Shown here in pieces: positions 48,098-60,323 of a DNA stretch of 64,000 bases. Origin of the DNA: Membranipora membranacea (taxonomy: Eukaryota > Bryozoa > Gymnolaemata > Cheilostomatida > Membraniporidae); NCBI GenBank assembly GCA_914767715.1, contig OU612065.1, forward strand, positions 24,490,001 through 24,554,000. The letters run 5' to 3'. The notes beneath the pieces are model-generated. The model saw nothing but the letters and a program-made list of their open reading frames with translations. It did not search any database and was not told the origin of the DNA. Each line of letters begins with the position of its first letter. Position 1 is the stretch's first letter. The position numbers and the translations under genes are program-made.

Positions 48098-50497
48098 ATG
48101 GACAAGAGAGAACAATGGAGAAATTCAAGGCAATCGTCCTCTACCTCATCTGCAGTGAGTTACTTTATAAAATATGTCTATTAAAGACACTGCACCTTTG
48201 ATTCAAGGAACATCTCAGCTACCTGTTACACGGGTTTGGTCTCTGAACAATATTGGGTGCAACAAAAATACTTTGATCTGATTGAAATTTTTGAGACACC
48301 CGCCCCATCGTAATTCCGTTGTTAATTTTTATATGATTTAAAACATCCCAAAAAGTGGAATAATGGCTAAAGCCTTACAGAACCAGATATTGATCATCAG
48401 TCAAAACCCTAGGGGAAATGTCCATCTCTATTGGTATGAGTGATATTGCAAAACTACGTCACAGGTTTGTAATTGGTTACTTGACATTTATTTGGAATTT
48501 GAGCTGTGGGTGAAGTATACAGCATTGACCATCTGTCCTTACTACATAATATGTTTGTGGCGCTGTTGTAGGGGCAAGTTAAGTAAGCTGAGACATCTTT
48601 TTGTCACATGTGCATTTGGTATCTATGGGGACTACAAGTTTGTAATGGCCAATGAGCTGGTGATTTACTGTATAAGCAACACCCTTACATTTTGCTCATG
48701 TTGTTCTTCAGCCGATGAGAAAGCAGAAACCATTGAGTCTGTGGACTCGGCATGATGTTTTACATTGGTTGAAAAAGCATATTGGAGAAGGGTATTACAT
48801 TGCTTATGGAGAAATGTTCAAAGACAATGACATAACCGGTAAGTGGAAGGGACTACAAAGTTTGCCTTATTTTATTCAACGACTAAATCTACAAAGCTAA
48901 TCTGCAGAATATTACTTTAACCTGGTTCTCAGCTAAGCTTATGTTTAGAGTAGAAGTGTGAATATGGAAGGTTCCCTTATCTATGGTTTCAATAAGTTTT
49001 GCCTAAAATCTACTTAACTTTGGTGAACATTGTTTGAAAAAAAAGGCTCAGGATATCACTTGCATATATGAAATCAATTCACATTTTGAATAATGAGTTT
49101 TATATGATCTAAGTTCAAAGGTATTTTTGACATAAGTTAGATATGAGTGTAAACACGCTCAGTAAAACACCATACGCCCATCTGACACATGATTGATTAA
49201 CTATCACCCATTAAGCTAATCATAATTTCGAAATTAAAATCAACCGTTCATTCCTGTGTCAGCTAATATTATTACTCCTATTAAGGTGACAATTGGTTTT
49301 GATGAAAGTTTTCATTGTCCTCCATATGGAAATGTCATGTCAAAAGACAGATAAAACAGAACTTGTGTATTTCTGGGTTTGCAGTTTCCGCAATTCTGTT
49401 ATATCCAATGAAGGCTGATGTCTCATTTTTTCTGTCTCAGCTAATGTTAGATTTTATGGGTACTGCTAGACATTGTTTTTGCACAGAATTGGAGTTGGTA
49501 AATAGACGTAACAAACTGATCGGCGTACATGATGCTATAGGACACCCCTCAGAGCAGCCTTAGCCGGTGACCCTTTTGCTTTGGTTTCAATACAGCTTCC
49601 ATTTTCAGTTCAAATTGATCCAAACACACTACAAGCATGTGTTTTTAGACATGGCCACACTTTGCCTTGATTTGCAAGTTAATCTACCATGACATGAGAT
49701 CAAAACGATTAGCAGCAATGCACATTTTGTTGTAGGACGAACTCTCCAGCGACTTAATGAGAATGGACTTATGAGAATGGGAATGACCAACCAACAGCAC
49801 AGGTAAATTATGTGCAAAAGTGTATACTCATTGGTATAAAATATTTTTATAGGGGTTGACATATTTGATGTACTCCTGACAGTCTTGAGATCTGTTGACA
49901 AAGTTGACAAAGTTGCTAGCCCCAATATGCATGAAACAAATTTAAAATTTGAAAGTTAGGGAAACTTGATGGTCTTAAACCTCAAGTCTCTGAGGCTTTA
50001 TAAAACAGTGACATAGAATAACTGCTAGGCTGAGCCCCCCCCCCCCCCCAGACACTGCTGGTTGACGCTTTGAGACAAAGAGGCAGACAACTCCTCATCG
50101 TCTATATAAAATTACACCGCGCAAAGATATAATCCAATCAATTTTGAGTGTTTGATTGGTCGTAGTTATCTGACCTGGCTTTATCTGTCCTGGTGTTGCT
50201 CTGAATCGAGCATGAATTGAGAATAGGTTATGTGTTTACTACGACTGAGGCACATATTTCTTGCACATAGAGTACTCCCAAATTTGACTCTTACCATGCA
50301 AAGCGACCCGATTTTACTCATATCTTAAAATATTACGCTTTGACAACTACCGTATGCCACACATCTGATGCCTTGCTGTTAAAGTTCATATGTGATCTTC
50401 CTGTAGAAATGAGCTGCTGAAAAAGATTGTCATTCTCAAGCTCAAGAGTGATATGTTGGAGTTACAAGACTCCCTTTCACACAGTAGTCCAGCATGA
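48098..50497 (+). CDS. ave-like: Aveugle/SAMD10/SAMD12-like SAM-domain protein (4 coding exons)
   Basis: Exons 48098-48154, 48712-48838, 49736-49802 and 50407-50497 join in phase to 342 nt, 113 aa. After a short Ser-rich N-terminus (MDKREQWRNSRQ) the SAM domain (about residues 24-95) reads LSLWTRHDVLHWLKKHIGEG, then EMFKDNDITGRTLQRLNENG and LMRMGM. It matches Drosophila Aveugle (LWTVSDVLKWYRRH, QHDITGRALLRITD) and vertebrate SAMD10/12. Aveugle's SAM domain binds the SAM domain of CNK and supports Raf activation in the Ras-MAPK pathway; the same role here is inference. The size fits the family. The start at 48098 is the only ATG in the first exon, but an unseen 5' exon is possible. Confidence 0.9.
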
Positions 50498-51884
50498 TAT
50501 GAGATGTAAATAATAAGGTAGACTACACCAGTGCTGCAGTGTCGCAACTATACCGGTAACAGCATGTGGTATCCATGCAGATAGGATGATATCCGGTTTT
50601 CATATGTCTGTCAGGGCAGAGGTAGGCGAGACTGATGAGAGAAGATTGAATTAATTATCGTCCTCCCTGGAATATTGTAGGATCACCAGCTTCAACCGAG
50701 GGGAAACACTTCGTCCTAATCTTTCTCCTCAATATTGAACCGTGGAACTACATGATGCAAATACAAATACAAATTTTTCTTCTGGTTAAAACTCTCAGAA
50801 AATATTCGTATTGCTGGCTGCATTGGTAAAATTCGCTGTATTAAGTAATGAAAGGAATTGGTTTCCAGAAAATCTATAGGCTGACATTGGTAAAATGGCT
50901 AGCATTTCCAAACAAGCATATATGGAGCAAAACTGAAATAAAGGAAATTGCTGCCTCTAACATAAGTAATCATGACACTGGTTTGAGTTGAGTCATCTTT
51001 CGAAATATGGTACAGCGTTATTTATTCTTTTCTTTGTATCTTGCCTATCTTGTATCTTAAAAAAGCATAGGTTAATGAGAGGACCATCAATTGTTGGTTG
51101 AATAAATAAAACAAATTCTAAGCAATGAACTCCAGGAAGAGGGAGTTCATTGTTCTAAGTCTACATTCTTAATAAAAATATCATATCAGAAAATATTTCA
51201 AGTGTCATTTGATACTCTTCAGATAGACAACTTCAAACTATATATATATATATATATATATAATGGGCCTTATTGCATCGATCAAGGATTTAAAATAAAT
51301 AAAAATCCATTACTGATCTTCAAAAAACATAAGAAGCCAAGAGAAATGCAGTTCATGACTTTGTGCCCTGGCCCCTATTTTCTCCTTTCCAAAATTGGCA
51401 ACCCACAACCAGAGTCAAAGGCAATGTTAAAACTATCGGAATGCACAGTTATTAAAATCCCTAAATTAAACAAAAACTCAACATTTGTTCAAGCCATGAA
51501 GAAGCGGGGAAGAAGCCCTCTTTCATATTCTCTGTACCACTTATTTCTCACTCTACTTGCTTTGCTTTTGAATCATAAGGTTGATTGTCTTGATGCAGTT
51601 AGAATTGGCTATAAGTATGATTAAGAACGCACAGTAAAGTGTAAACGGGCAGTAAACTCAAATTCCAAAAGTTGTGTTCAAGATCAGTCTGATTATAACC
51701 ACTATTTACAATTGAGGAGTGGCCCACACTATTGTCAATAGAAGACAATTCCTTAGACCAAGGGTATAGCAGTCCCTTAGAATCAAGGTCGAACAAAGGT
51801 CAACTGAGTGAACTTTGACACACCTCTTTCTTATCTTGATTTCTGTGCACATAGTACATAATTGCCACTTGCTCTTAGTTTTAC
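50498..51884 (+). other. 3' flank of the SAM gene and intergenic sequence
   Basis: AATAAA at 50937-50942 is a candidate polyadenylation signal, 440 nt after the stop. A (TA)n tract lies at about 51240-51262. An open frame of 140 codons (51202-51624) starts within that tract, has no recognisable domain, and I do not call it a gene. A short hairpin of GAACTCC arms sits near 51126-51153. Confidence 0.5.
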
Positions 51885-54800
51885 ATGATGAATGGCTCTT
51901 TAAGTTTTGCAGGCAGAGTTGCTCTGGTCACAGGTGCTGGCAATGGTAGGTAAAATCAGAATTAATGTATACAAAGTTTTGATAATATTGATCAGTATTG
52001 TAACGCAAATCTAATCAGAACAATCATCAATTTTAGCATCATTATTATCACTCACTGCATAAAATCAAACGGTGTTTTATTGATACCAATGGCCAGTCTT
52101 GCATCCACAGGCTGATGATTGTCTTTACATGTCTAGGTGGTCTCTAGGTGTCTACATGGTCTAGGGGACTGAATCTTCTGAATCAATTTGTTGACCAAAA
52201 TTACTCTTTTCATCCTCTTCATATTTTCTCACCTTTCTTACCTAGCTGGCTGTATCCTTAGCGGGTAGCTGGTCTGTTAGCTTCAAGTTCAAGTAGAGAG
52301 AATGAAATCGGACCCTGTCATGTACATCCTCCTGTTCCAAACCCCAACTGCTCATGTCAGACTTCACAGTATCTTTCCACCACTGTCGTGGTCTTCCTCT
52401 CCTCCTTCTACCGCTGACCTGTATATTTGTGACCTTGCGGATATTTTCCTCCTCCTTTCTCCGACAAGCATGACCATGCCACTGTAGGTGTCTTTTATCC
52501 TGTTCATATGGTTCAAGTATTTTTATAGAGGGGGGTGTCCCTCTTTACTCCGGTAATCCGAAGGAGTTAAGATTAGAGTGCATCCTGGCTCGTGATAAAT
52601 GTGATAACAAACAAAGGACAGTGCACGATAAGAACCCATTGGGGTGCCTATTTGGCAATTCCGGATGTCCGTGGGCATCTGGTGGTTGCCAAATAAAACT
52701 GCTCCGAAGCCCATCCGGGTGGGTATTAGGCGACCAAAAGTTGCCAAATGGCCATCCGACATCTGACAGTTGCATTTTGAGATTGATACAATGTGAAATG
52801 TATGGTCATTTAGCACTGCCAGCTGGGTATTTGTCATAAGTGGATCACCGTTTTACAGAGATGTGTGGTGGTTGATAATTTACCGGACACATTTTTGGCT
52901 CAACAAGTTGACATTTTAGTCTATGTATCAGTCAACGCTGGATTTCTTGCTTGATGGCAGATATTTTCTTTTGCAGGCTTAGGCAGAATCTATGCTCTTC
53001 AGTTTGCTGAGCGTGGCGCATCTGTTGTGGGTGAGTTGCTCACTTCTATATGTATCAAAATGGAGTGACAGTCTTGACTGCTACTGCAATAGTTTTACTA
53101 AATCAACTATCCTTCACCTTTGCACAAAAGATGGTTCAATTGATTAACTTTTATTAGGCCCCTTTGAAAGGAATAAATTCTTTATTGACATAGCTTTGGT
53201 GGCGTTCCATTAACAGATTGTTTGATAATAGAATTCTACAAAATCACAGCCCACTGAACCCTGTAACTAGTCTAGACTGAACCTTGCACTCTTTCTTACC
53301 TCTTACAGTAAACGATCTCGGTGGTGATATCAAAGGTGGTGGAGCTAGTAGTCGTCCTGCTGATCTAGTGGTGGAAGAAATCAAGGCCAAAGGTGGAAAA
53401 GCTGTGGCCAACTATGACAGTGTAGAATTCGGTGAAAAACTGGTGGAAACTGCCATCAAGAATTTTGGAAGAATAGGTAAAAGAATTTTTATATGAATTT
53501 CGCTCAAGTTGAGACCAAGAAGTTACTGCGTCTAATAACATCACATTAAATTTGGTTAGGCTTATTGTTTTTGATGCATGATCTGAGCTAATACCACTGC
53601 CCTAAAAGCAAGTTTATTGTTAACACAAGCACCCATCATTATTTTGCTGATCATAGCATCAGAGAGATTGGACTAAACTAGACTGTTTTAAGTTTCATGA
53701 TTTTTATTTCAGCTCATTGTTGCCGAGCATTAATTCTACAAACTAATCCATTTCAACAATTTCCTAAAATTGTTCTGTAGAGGGTTTTAAAATAAATCTC
53801 ATCATATCTTATAAGGACAGTCCGTGTCACTACATATGAAATTCATTCATTGTCACTTATTTTTGTAGATATTGTCATCAATAATGCTGGTATATTGAGA
53901 GACAAGTCTTTCGCCCGAATGAGTGATGTAGATTGGCGTAAGTGTTACAGCATATTAGTGTTTTTTGAGATAAAACGATGATCAGTGCTCAGCTTTCACT
54001 AGCCTCCAACTGCCTTTAGCATTTTTAAATTGTGCTCCTATGTATTTTAAGTGTATTTTCTTGGCCTTGAAACAAGCTGTGGAATTCTCTCCTTGTTTTA
54101 ATTTCTAAGCATGTTCTCCAAGGTTACATTTGACCTCAGACATAACCTAGATTGAAGATTTACTTCATGATTGGGCAGCAAATAATTGATTCGCACAGAA
54201 TTGCCCTCTATTATTGATTGTGTACAATCATATTCTGCATCAAATTTTAATAAAATGATTGCTCCTGTTGGATGAAGCAATGATCAGGTTTTCTCTGTCA
54301 GCAGCTAGTTTTACTGTGGTCCACCCCCTCCACAGAAAACAAAACACTTTTGGGTTTGATACATTAGGTCGAATTTGTCACCTGTTATTAAAACGGGAAA
54401 ATGTGATTAGAACTTTATTCACCTTTTTTATTTGGTATGGTAACTGCGAACTGTGGATTTATTTGTAGAACTTGTGCACAAAGTACACATGTGGGGAGCT
54501 TTCAGTGTGACTCGAGCAGCTTGGCCACATATGAGAAAACAACAGTATGGCAAAATTATTGTGATATCCTCTCCCGCTGGTATATATGGCAACTTTGGCC
54601 AAGCCAACTATTCAGCAGGTACAATAACTGGGCCTGCTAGTGTCCTAGATAACCTTCTCTCTTATACTTATCATGCAATCTGCTCGGAAGCTTTGAAATA
54701 ATCAAGCTACTATTTGCGCCTAATGTCAAAATTGATAGGTGGCTGTTGAAGTTTGGCATACACGTTCCCAGCCTGCCTTGACAAGCTTTGTTGGTAAGGG

Positions 54801-57800
54801 AATCGTTTGTTCCCCCTACTCACTTTGCCTGTCAAGACAGGCCAAATCCCTCCATAAATAAATCTCATTGATTCACATTTTGCCTACTTTTAGCTAAGTT
54901 GGGTCTGGTAGGTTTCAGTCAGACTCTAGCCAAAGAAGGTGCAAAATACAACATAACTGCCAATGCTGTGGCCCCTACCGCTGGCTCAAGACTTCTAGCT
55001 ACAGTCTCTTCAGAAGGTATGCACTTTTCTGATTGTTCATTTCATATTTACTTGGTGATATTTCAGCCAAAATTGGACTGGTTGGTTTCAGCCAGACGCT
55101 TGCTAAAGAAGGTGCAAAATACAACATTTCAGCTAACGCCGTTGCGCCCACAGCTGGATCGAGAATGCTTGCCACTGTCTCTTCTGACGGTAGGATTATT
55201 TTTAAATCATTTGCTATCAATGTCAGAACTAAACTGTCAACAGTTTATTCATTTATTTATTCATTAGCAGTCAGGGTCAACCATTGTTACAATATAAGAT
55301 ATTATAATATGTGATTAATGTATGTATGTTTTTTATTGTCCTCCTAAAATTGGCAATGAAGCGATGCATAGGGATGAAATTCTACTAGATTAAAAGTCAT
55401 CATAAAAAACAATACTTCGAGCAAAATTATTTAGCGTCTCGCTATTTGCAGAACCTGCACCGTAATAACAGCCTTTCTCAATCATCACGATGATTTTGTT
55501 ACAGAAATGATGAATGCTTTAAAGCCAGAATATATATCACCACTAGTTGTGTATCTCTGTCATGAAGATACAGAGGAGACTGGAGGCCTGTTTGAATGTG
55601 CTGCTGGATGGATCGGCAAAAGTATGGTTCTCATTGCTCATTTCTCATGATATAGTTTTTCTAATGTTCTCGCTATTTTTCTTAAATAATCTGCCGTATT
55701 ACTTAATGGACGGGGGCCTACAAGGCACCAAGCGCTGTTTGTAAGAGCTGTCCGATCAAGTAGTTAAAGACTTTAAAGTTAAAGCCTTTAACTCCTTGGT
55801 CCGATCATGTAATCTAAATCTTCCTCTAGACAGGCCCTCCCTTATTCATTGATCCAAGTGTTCAAGTGTTCATCGATATGCTATCAAGTGTCATAACTCT
55901 TATTTTACAACAATTTTATCACTTTTGTCCCTACAGCTCGATGGCAGACTACAGAAGGTGCTCTTGTTGCTCACAAAGATAAACAGCTAAATCAAGTCGT
56001 TATGTCACCAGAGGATGGTGAGTTTTTGTTGCCAGATTTTTCATGTTGATGAACAAGAGATCTATACAACCGAGGGTGCTTGGGGCTGGATATATCAACT
56101 TTGAAAGCTCCACTAGTGAAACTTGAACCCACGACTCCTGCTGCACCAATTATTTGGCAGTGAATAGCAAGCACGCTTACCAATTGTGCAATTGCCCCAT
56201 CTCACCATCAGATTCATGTTGATGAGCAGACTTTAAATAACAGCTTAGTTTAAATCACTCAGAATTGCTTTCATTTAATGTTTCGCTATCAAGAATACTT
56301 GAGGCTTGCTTGATATGAAAAACAGCTCATCAAATGCCAAGTTTCGTCCCAATAATCCCCTTCGATGATGAAAGTAATGTTTCATGTAAAATATTACCTG
56401 GCCCATTACCTCTTCTTTGTCAAAAATGATAAAAAAGTACTCTATGTATTCATCCATGCTTTATATTATCCAGTAAAAGACAAGTGGGCTAAGATCACAG
56501 ATTTCTCCAAAGATCCAACATACAGGCAAGAAGACCCCATGGCTGGTAATACTAAAACCATGGATTGTGTTGCAGCATTGGAGAATGGGAAGCCATTAGC
56601 ATGCGATACAGAGGTAGGTTCTGCATTCACTGTGTACTTTTGGTGCAAGTTTGGACCCATTCTATTCATCGATGAAATTATAAAGCACAATCTTGATTGA
56701 ATCAACGTTGGATAAAATGTTGGTTGAAATCAGAAGATCAAAACACTCGCCAAATTCCGATGAAGGGGTGGGGAAATAGTGGTTGTCTTAAGAGCTAGGC
56801 TGCTATATCTGTGCAAATTTTAACTCATTTGTGGTACAACAGACCCCAATAGTCAGTGGACTGCAGTAGGGTTTGGACCCAGGACCTGCAGCTTCCCACT
56901 CAATCATTTTTGGCTAATGCCTTGAAATATGTATTGCATTTAATTACCCGAAGATGATTAGCAAAGTACATTGGTCTCATATCATCTTATTATACTTGCG
57001 TTTATACCTATACCTTATCATACTTAACTGTTTGCTGTTTTAGATGGTGTGGTCATATACTGAGCGTGACGTTATCTTATACGCACTTGGAGTTGGTGTA
57101 TCCACCACACAGACAGACCATCTCAAGTTTCTATTTGAGTTGAGCGATGACTTCTGCGCCCTTCCTACATTCCCTGTTCTAGTAGCCTTTAATAATGCAA
57201 GTTTAGATATGTCCAAGGAGGCAACTGGTATTGATATTGACCCCGCTAAGGTATAAAAACTTATCTCTTTACTTAAAATCTGATCACCATAATGTATTTA
57301 TCAAATTGCTTTCCAGTAGATAGTGACCACTCCAGTCATGACTGTAAGCTTTATACAGATTAAGATTGGCCAAGCCTTAAATACATGTAACTCTGACCAA
57401 AGTAGTAACATTTCATTTTTTAAGCTTGTACTATGAATAACAGAGCATGCTGTATGTCTTTGCAATGGCTTGAACCGTCAATGCTCTTTTTACCTGATCA
57501 GCAGACTTTGGAATTTTAGTCTGGACTTGTCCACTCATGGCAAAAGGAAAGACAACTACTTAATGACTGTGATAAAAACGCCTCAGAGAGAAATTATCTT
57601 TGAGGTGGAGGCGTGTTATGATGCAGTATATAATGTAGAGCCATGCTGTTGTAACAGGACAAAAATGTGAACTTGGTGTAAACACGTAAGGCTGAGACAA
57701 GTGATCATATGCTGTATTTTGATTATGTAATTACAGATTTTACATGGAGAACAGTATATTGAGTTATACAAACCAGTGTCTACATCAGGTGCTTTCAGAA

Positions 57801-60323
57801 CTCAATCAGAGGTGGTCGATGTCATTGATAAGGGTTCCGGTGCTGTAGTCATTAACAACTGTGAGTAAAAGTTATATTTTTTACTAACACCAGTAATACG
57901 GCAGGCCAATATTTTGTGGGCAGTCATAACAAGTTGAGCATCACAAACCATTAGATTGTTGATAACTTAATATATACATAAGAAGTAGAAAATTTTATTT
58001 TCTAGCTGAAAAAATGATGATTTTCGGCTCTTATTCTATAGCTTTCATAGCATAGGATGTGGGACCTTACTTTCGGTCAATAATAGCCAAATGCTTTTAC
58101 GAGAGATCTAACAACCAATGGCTCCTCAATCTTATTTTATGGCTCTCTTCAGAAAAAGTAAAAGTGCCCCTACTTATGTATCAGTATGTTATGGATACTT
58201 AAAAAGGAAGGTGGTATAAAAAGCTCTAACAAAGTTTTCCTATTTTTACTTGTGAGCAGTAACTGTACATGATGACGAGGGTGATAAGGTAGCCCTGATT
58301 CAGATGGCGACGTTTGTGGTTGGAGCCGGAGGATTCGGAGGTAAGAGAAGTTCAGACAAAGCTATAGCCAGCATAAAACATCCTAACAGGCAGGCAGACG
58401 CACACATGCAGGAGACTACCTGTATTGATCAGGTGAGACCAACAATCACAGTGATCGAAATGTTGGCTGATACATGGTGACGATTCCACATATTTTCACT
58501 GCTGTTTTGATAGGCATTTTGATTCCCAATTGATGTTTTACTTGAAAAATATGCCATAATTAATGATATCTATTCCGTTTTTATTAACCAATGTCATTGG
58601 TGCCAACAATATCATAAAATTATTTTGTGTTGATCAACATGAAATAATCTCTTCAAAGGAAAGAGTGTGACAGCTCGGAAAATTCACTAAATAAAAATGA
58701 ACTTCCTAGGTGAATATAATGTGCCATTTCAATCAATCCACAGCATTGACTTCCTTGGCTTTAGATGAGATTGCTGTAAAATAATGGATTTGCAAGCTGT
58801 ATTTAAAATGCCATCTCTCATCAGCTTTACTGCGGACATCTATTTATAAGACATCGTAATCTTATAAGCGTATAGTTGAATATTGTTTGATGTTTTGCAC
58901 ATTGTTATATAGGCTGCATTATACAGATTGAGTGGAGATAGGAACCCACTTCATCTTGACCCTAACTTTGCTGCCATGGGAGGTAAGTGCCAAGATAGGT
59001 CAACTTACCTGTATGTAGATTAGAACAGATAGACTATTGTGCGTTAGATTATATCGGAGAAGTGCCTTCCGAAATGTACATAAATCAGTTTTGAGTTTTT
59101 GAGCAAAGAATGAAACCTTGTACCACCCATGAGTCTGAGACATGAGCGCTTAACTTATTTCACACTATGATCAACATTTTCTTTCAACTTGTTTATCTCT
59201 CCATCCACACAAAAACGGTATAATAATCTTTTCTCCAACTTATATATATCTGTCCTTGATATGATTTGCCAGGTTTTGAGCAGCCAATACTACATGGTTT
59301 GTGCACACTTGGATTTGCCTGCAGACATATCTTAGCAAAGTATGCTGACAACGATGTTGCAAAATTCAAAGCGATGAAAGTGAGATTCTCTAAACCAGTC
59401 ATCCCGGGTCAGACAATCAAAACTAACATGTGGAAAGAGGGAAATAGAGTCTTCTTTGAGTCTGAGGTAAGTTGTGTAGACTGCTGACGGTCATGGTAAA
59501 GCTATAGTTGCACCTCCCTATATATTTGGTATCAAATACTCAAGTATCAAGTATCAAGTACTCAGGCTAATCAAGAGCACTGTGGCAACCTTTTAAATGG
59601 CCCATAGACACAGTTCGAACTACTAGGATCACTGGAATGAAAACTCTTCTCAACTTTTCTCAACCGTTAAAGTTGTCCTCTCACTCTCTAACATATAAAT
59701 GTGTATGAAATGTTCGATTTTCAGAGCATGGTTCTTCTAAAGTTGGGAAAAATCTTTGAAGAATATGTTAATAAGCATGTGATACACAATATTTTTTAAC
59801 GACGCAAATGTCACAAACCTAAAAGCGCTACTATAACTTTAATAAATATTAGATATACTTTAGTCAATCTGCTTTCTACTGCACATTACATGGTTGGAGG
59901 CTTTTGTAAATGGCCACATGGGCTCAGTTGCTCAGTAACGCAGTTTACTTTTAGTAGATTTTTTTTAGGCACCTGCTATAATTGAAGCCAGCATAAAATC
60001 TCATTCCATGGTAGCTCAGTAGCATGAATATGTAAATAGCATTTATATGGTTATGCTCTAAAGTAAAGTTTTTGCGTCTGATGCTTCTTGCATAAGTTGC
60101 CATAAGTTTTCTCCATTCGCCTGCATTTAAAGTTGCTCCCCCTCCACTCACGTCATTGAGGTGCTGGGTTACGCATAAGATAATGTACAGTCTTTTGTTT
60201 ACATTCTATAATCACCTTGACTTCGATGTATTTATCTGACTGTAGGTTGTGGAGACCGGTAATGTTGCTATAACTGGTGGATTTGTGGACCTGCATTCTG
60301 ATTCTACCAACTCAAAATTGTAA
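51885..60323 (+). CDS. HSD17B4: HSD17B4 / peroxisomal multifunctional enzyme 2 (D-bifunctional protein), without SCP2 domain
   Basis: Performs the hydratase and (3R)-hydroxyacyl-CoA dehydrogenase steps of peroxisomal beta-oxidation of very-long-chain and branched acyl-CoAs. Exons: 51885-51945, 52977-53030, 53309-53476, 53869-53937, 54469-54618, 54894-55016 (6a), 55067-55189 (6b), 55505-55621, 55937-56017, 56474-56613, 57044-57250, 57737-57860, 58260-58432, 58913-58982, 59273-59466, 60246-60323. With one copy of exon 6 the protein is 602 aa, with both 643. The SDR part has TGAGNGLG (16-23), NNAG, catalytic Ser152 (SSPAGIYGN), Tyr165 and Lys169. The hydratase-2 part starts near 322 and has [10 protein letters not shown], with Asp498 and His503 in the catalytic spacing. 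The C-terminus SKL is a PTS1 peroxisomal signal. The vertebrate SCP2-like domain is absent, as in insect MFE-2. ATG 51888 is an alternative start. Confidence 0.95.
52242..52525 (-). mobile_element. LINE reverse-transcriptase C-terminal fragment
   Basis: The minus strand holds one open frame of about 90 codons ending at TAG (52242-52244). It contains [20 protein letters not shown] and [20 protein letters not shown], then [13 protein letters not shown]. This is the familiar end of RTE/Jockey-like LINE polymerases (LRWxGHVxR, GRPxxxWxDxVKxDL, xAxDRxxWR). It is a 5'-truncated remnant in HSD17B4 intron 1. Confidence 0.75.
54771..54842. repeat. Foldback repeat in HSD17B4 intron 5
   Basis: Arms 54771-54790 (GCCTGCCTTGACAAGCTTTG) and 54823-54842 are imperfect reverse complements. 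The right arm itself contains GCCTGTC-AA-GACAGGC. It belongs by sequence with 20097-20163, and its flank (CATAAATAAAT) also resembles the large 47.6-kb hairpin. Confidence 0.55.
54894..55016 (+). CDS. HSD17B4: HSD17B4 exon 6a
   Basis: 123 nt, phase 1 at both ends, encoding [20 protein letters not shown] and the following APTAGSR block. It supplies the catalytic Lys of YxxxK (the Tyr is in exon 5) and the loop after the next beta strand. The acceptor is CTTTTAG, the donor GTATGC. Confidence 0.92.
55067..55189 (+). CDS. HSD17B4: HSD17B4 exon 6b, tandem copy of exon 6a
   Basis: 123 nt with the same phases as 6a, encoding [20 protein letters not shown] and onward. By direct alignment it differs from 6a at 29 bases but only at four residues, all conservative (L/I, T/S, L/M, E/D), so both copies look selected. 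Only 50 nt (55017-55066) lie between the two, ending in TATTTCAG. Use as a mutually exclusive alternative is inferred. Confidence 0.9.
56057..56212 (-). mobile_element. tRNA-derived SINE with target-site duplication
   Basis: On the minus strand the unit starts with a tRNA-like head: GGGGCAATTGCACAATTGG, then GTAAGCG (A box region) and GTCGTGGGTTCAAGTTTC (B box). A non-tRNA tail of about 60 nt follows. It is flanked by imperfect direct repeats TTCATGTTGATGAACA (56040-56055) and TTCATGTTGATGAGCA (56213-56228), as expected for LINE-driven insertion. It sits about 40 nt after the donor of the HSD17B4 exon ending at 56017. Confidence 0.75.

Noticed and set aside
50035-50050. Poly-C run in an intron of the SAM gene
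   Set aside because: Simple homopolymer with no further structure.
51202-51624. 140-codon plus-strand open frame after the SAM gene
   Set aside because: It starts inside a (TA)n tract, shows no domain or splice support, and has low-complexity composition. Left as possible chance frame.
52531-52850. Long overlapping open frames on both strands in HSD17B4 intron 1
   Set aside because: No homology recognised. The stretch has small inverted repeats (TTTGGCAA/TTGCCAAA) and may be old transposon sequence next to the LINE fragment, but I cannot define ends.
56850-56925. Second possible tRNA-like head on the minus strand (GGTCCTGGGTCCAAACCC)
   Set aside because: A box B-like string is present but no convincing A box or target-site duplication.
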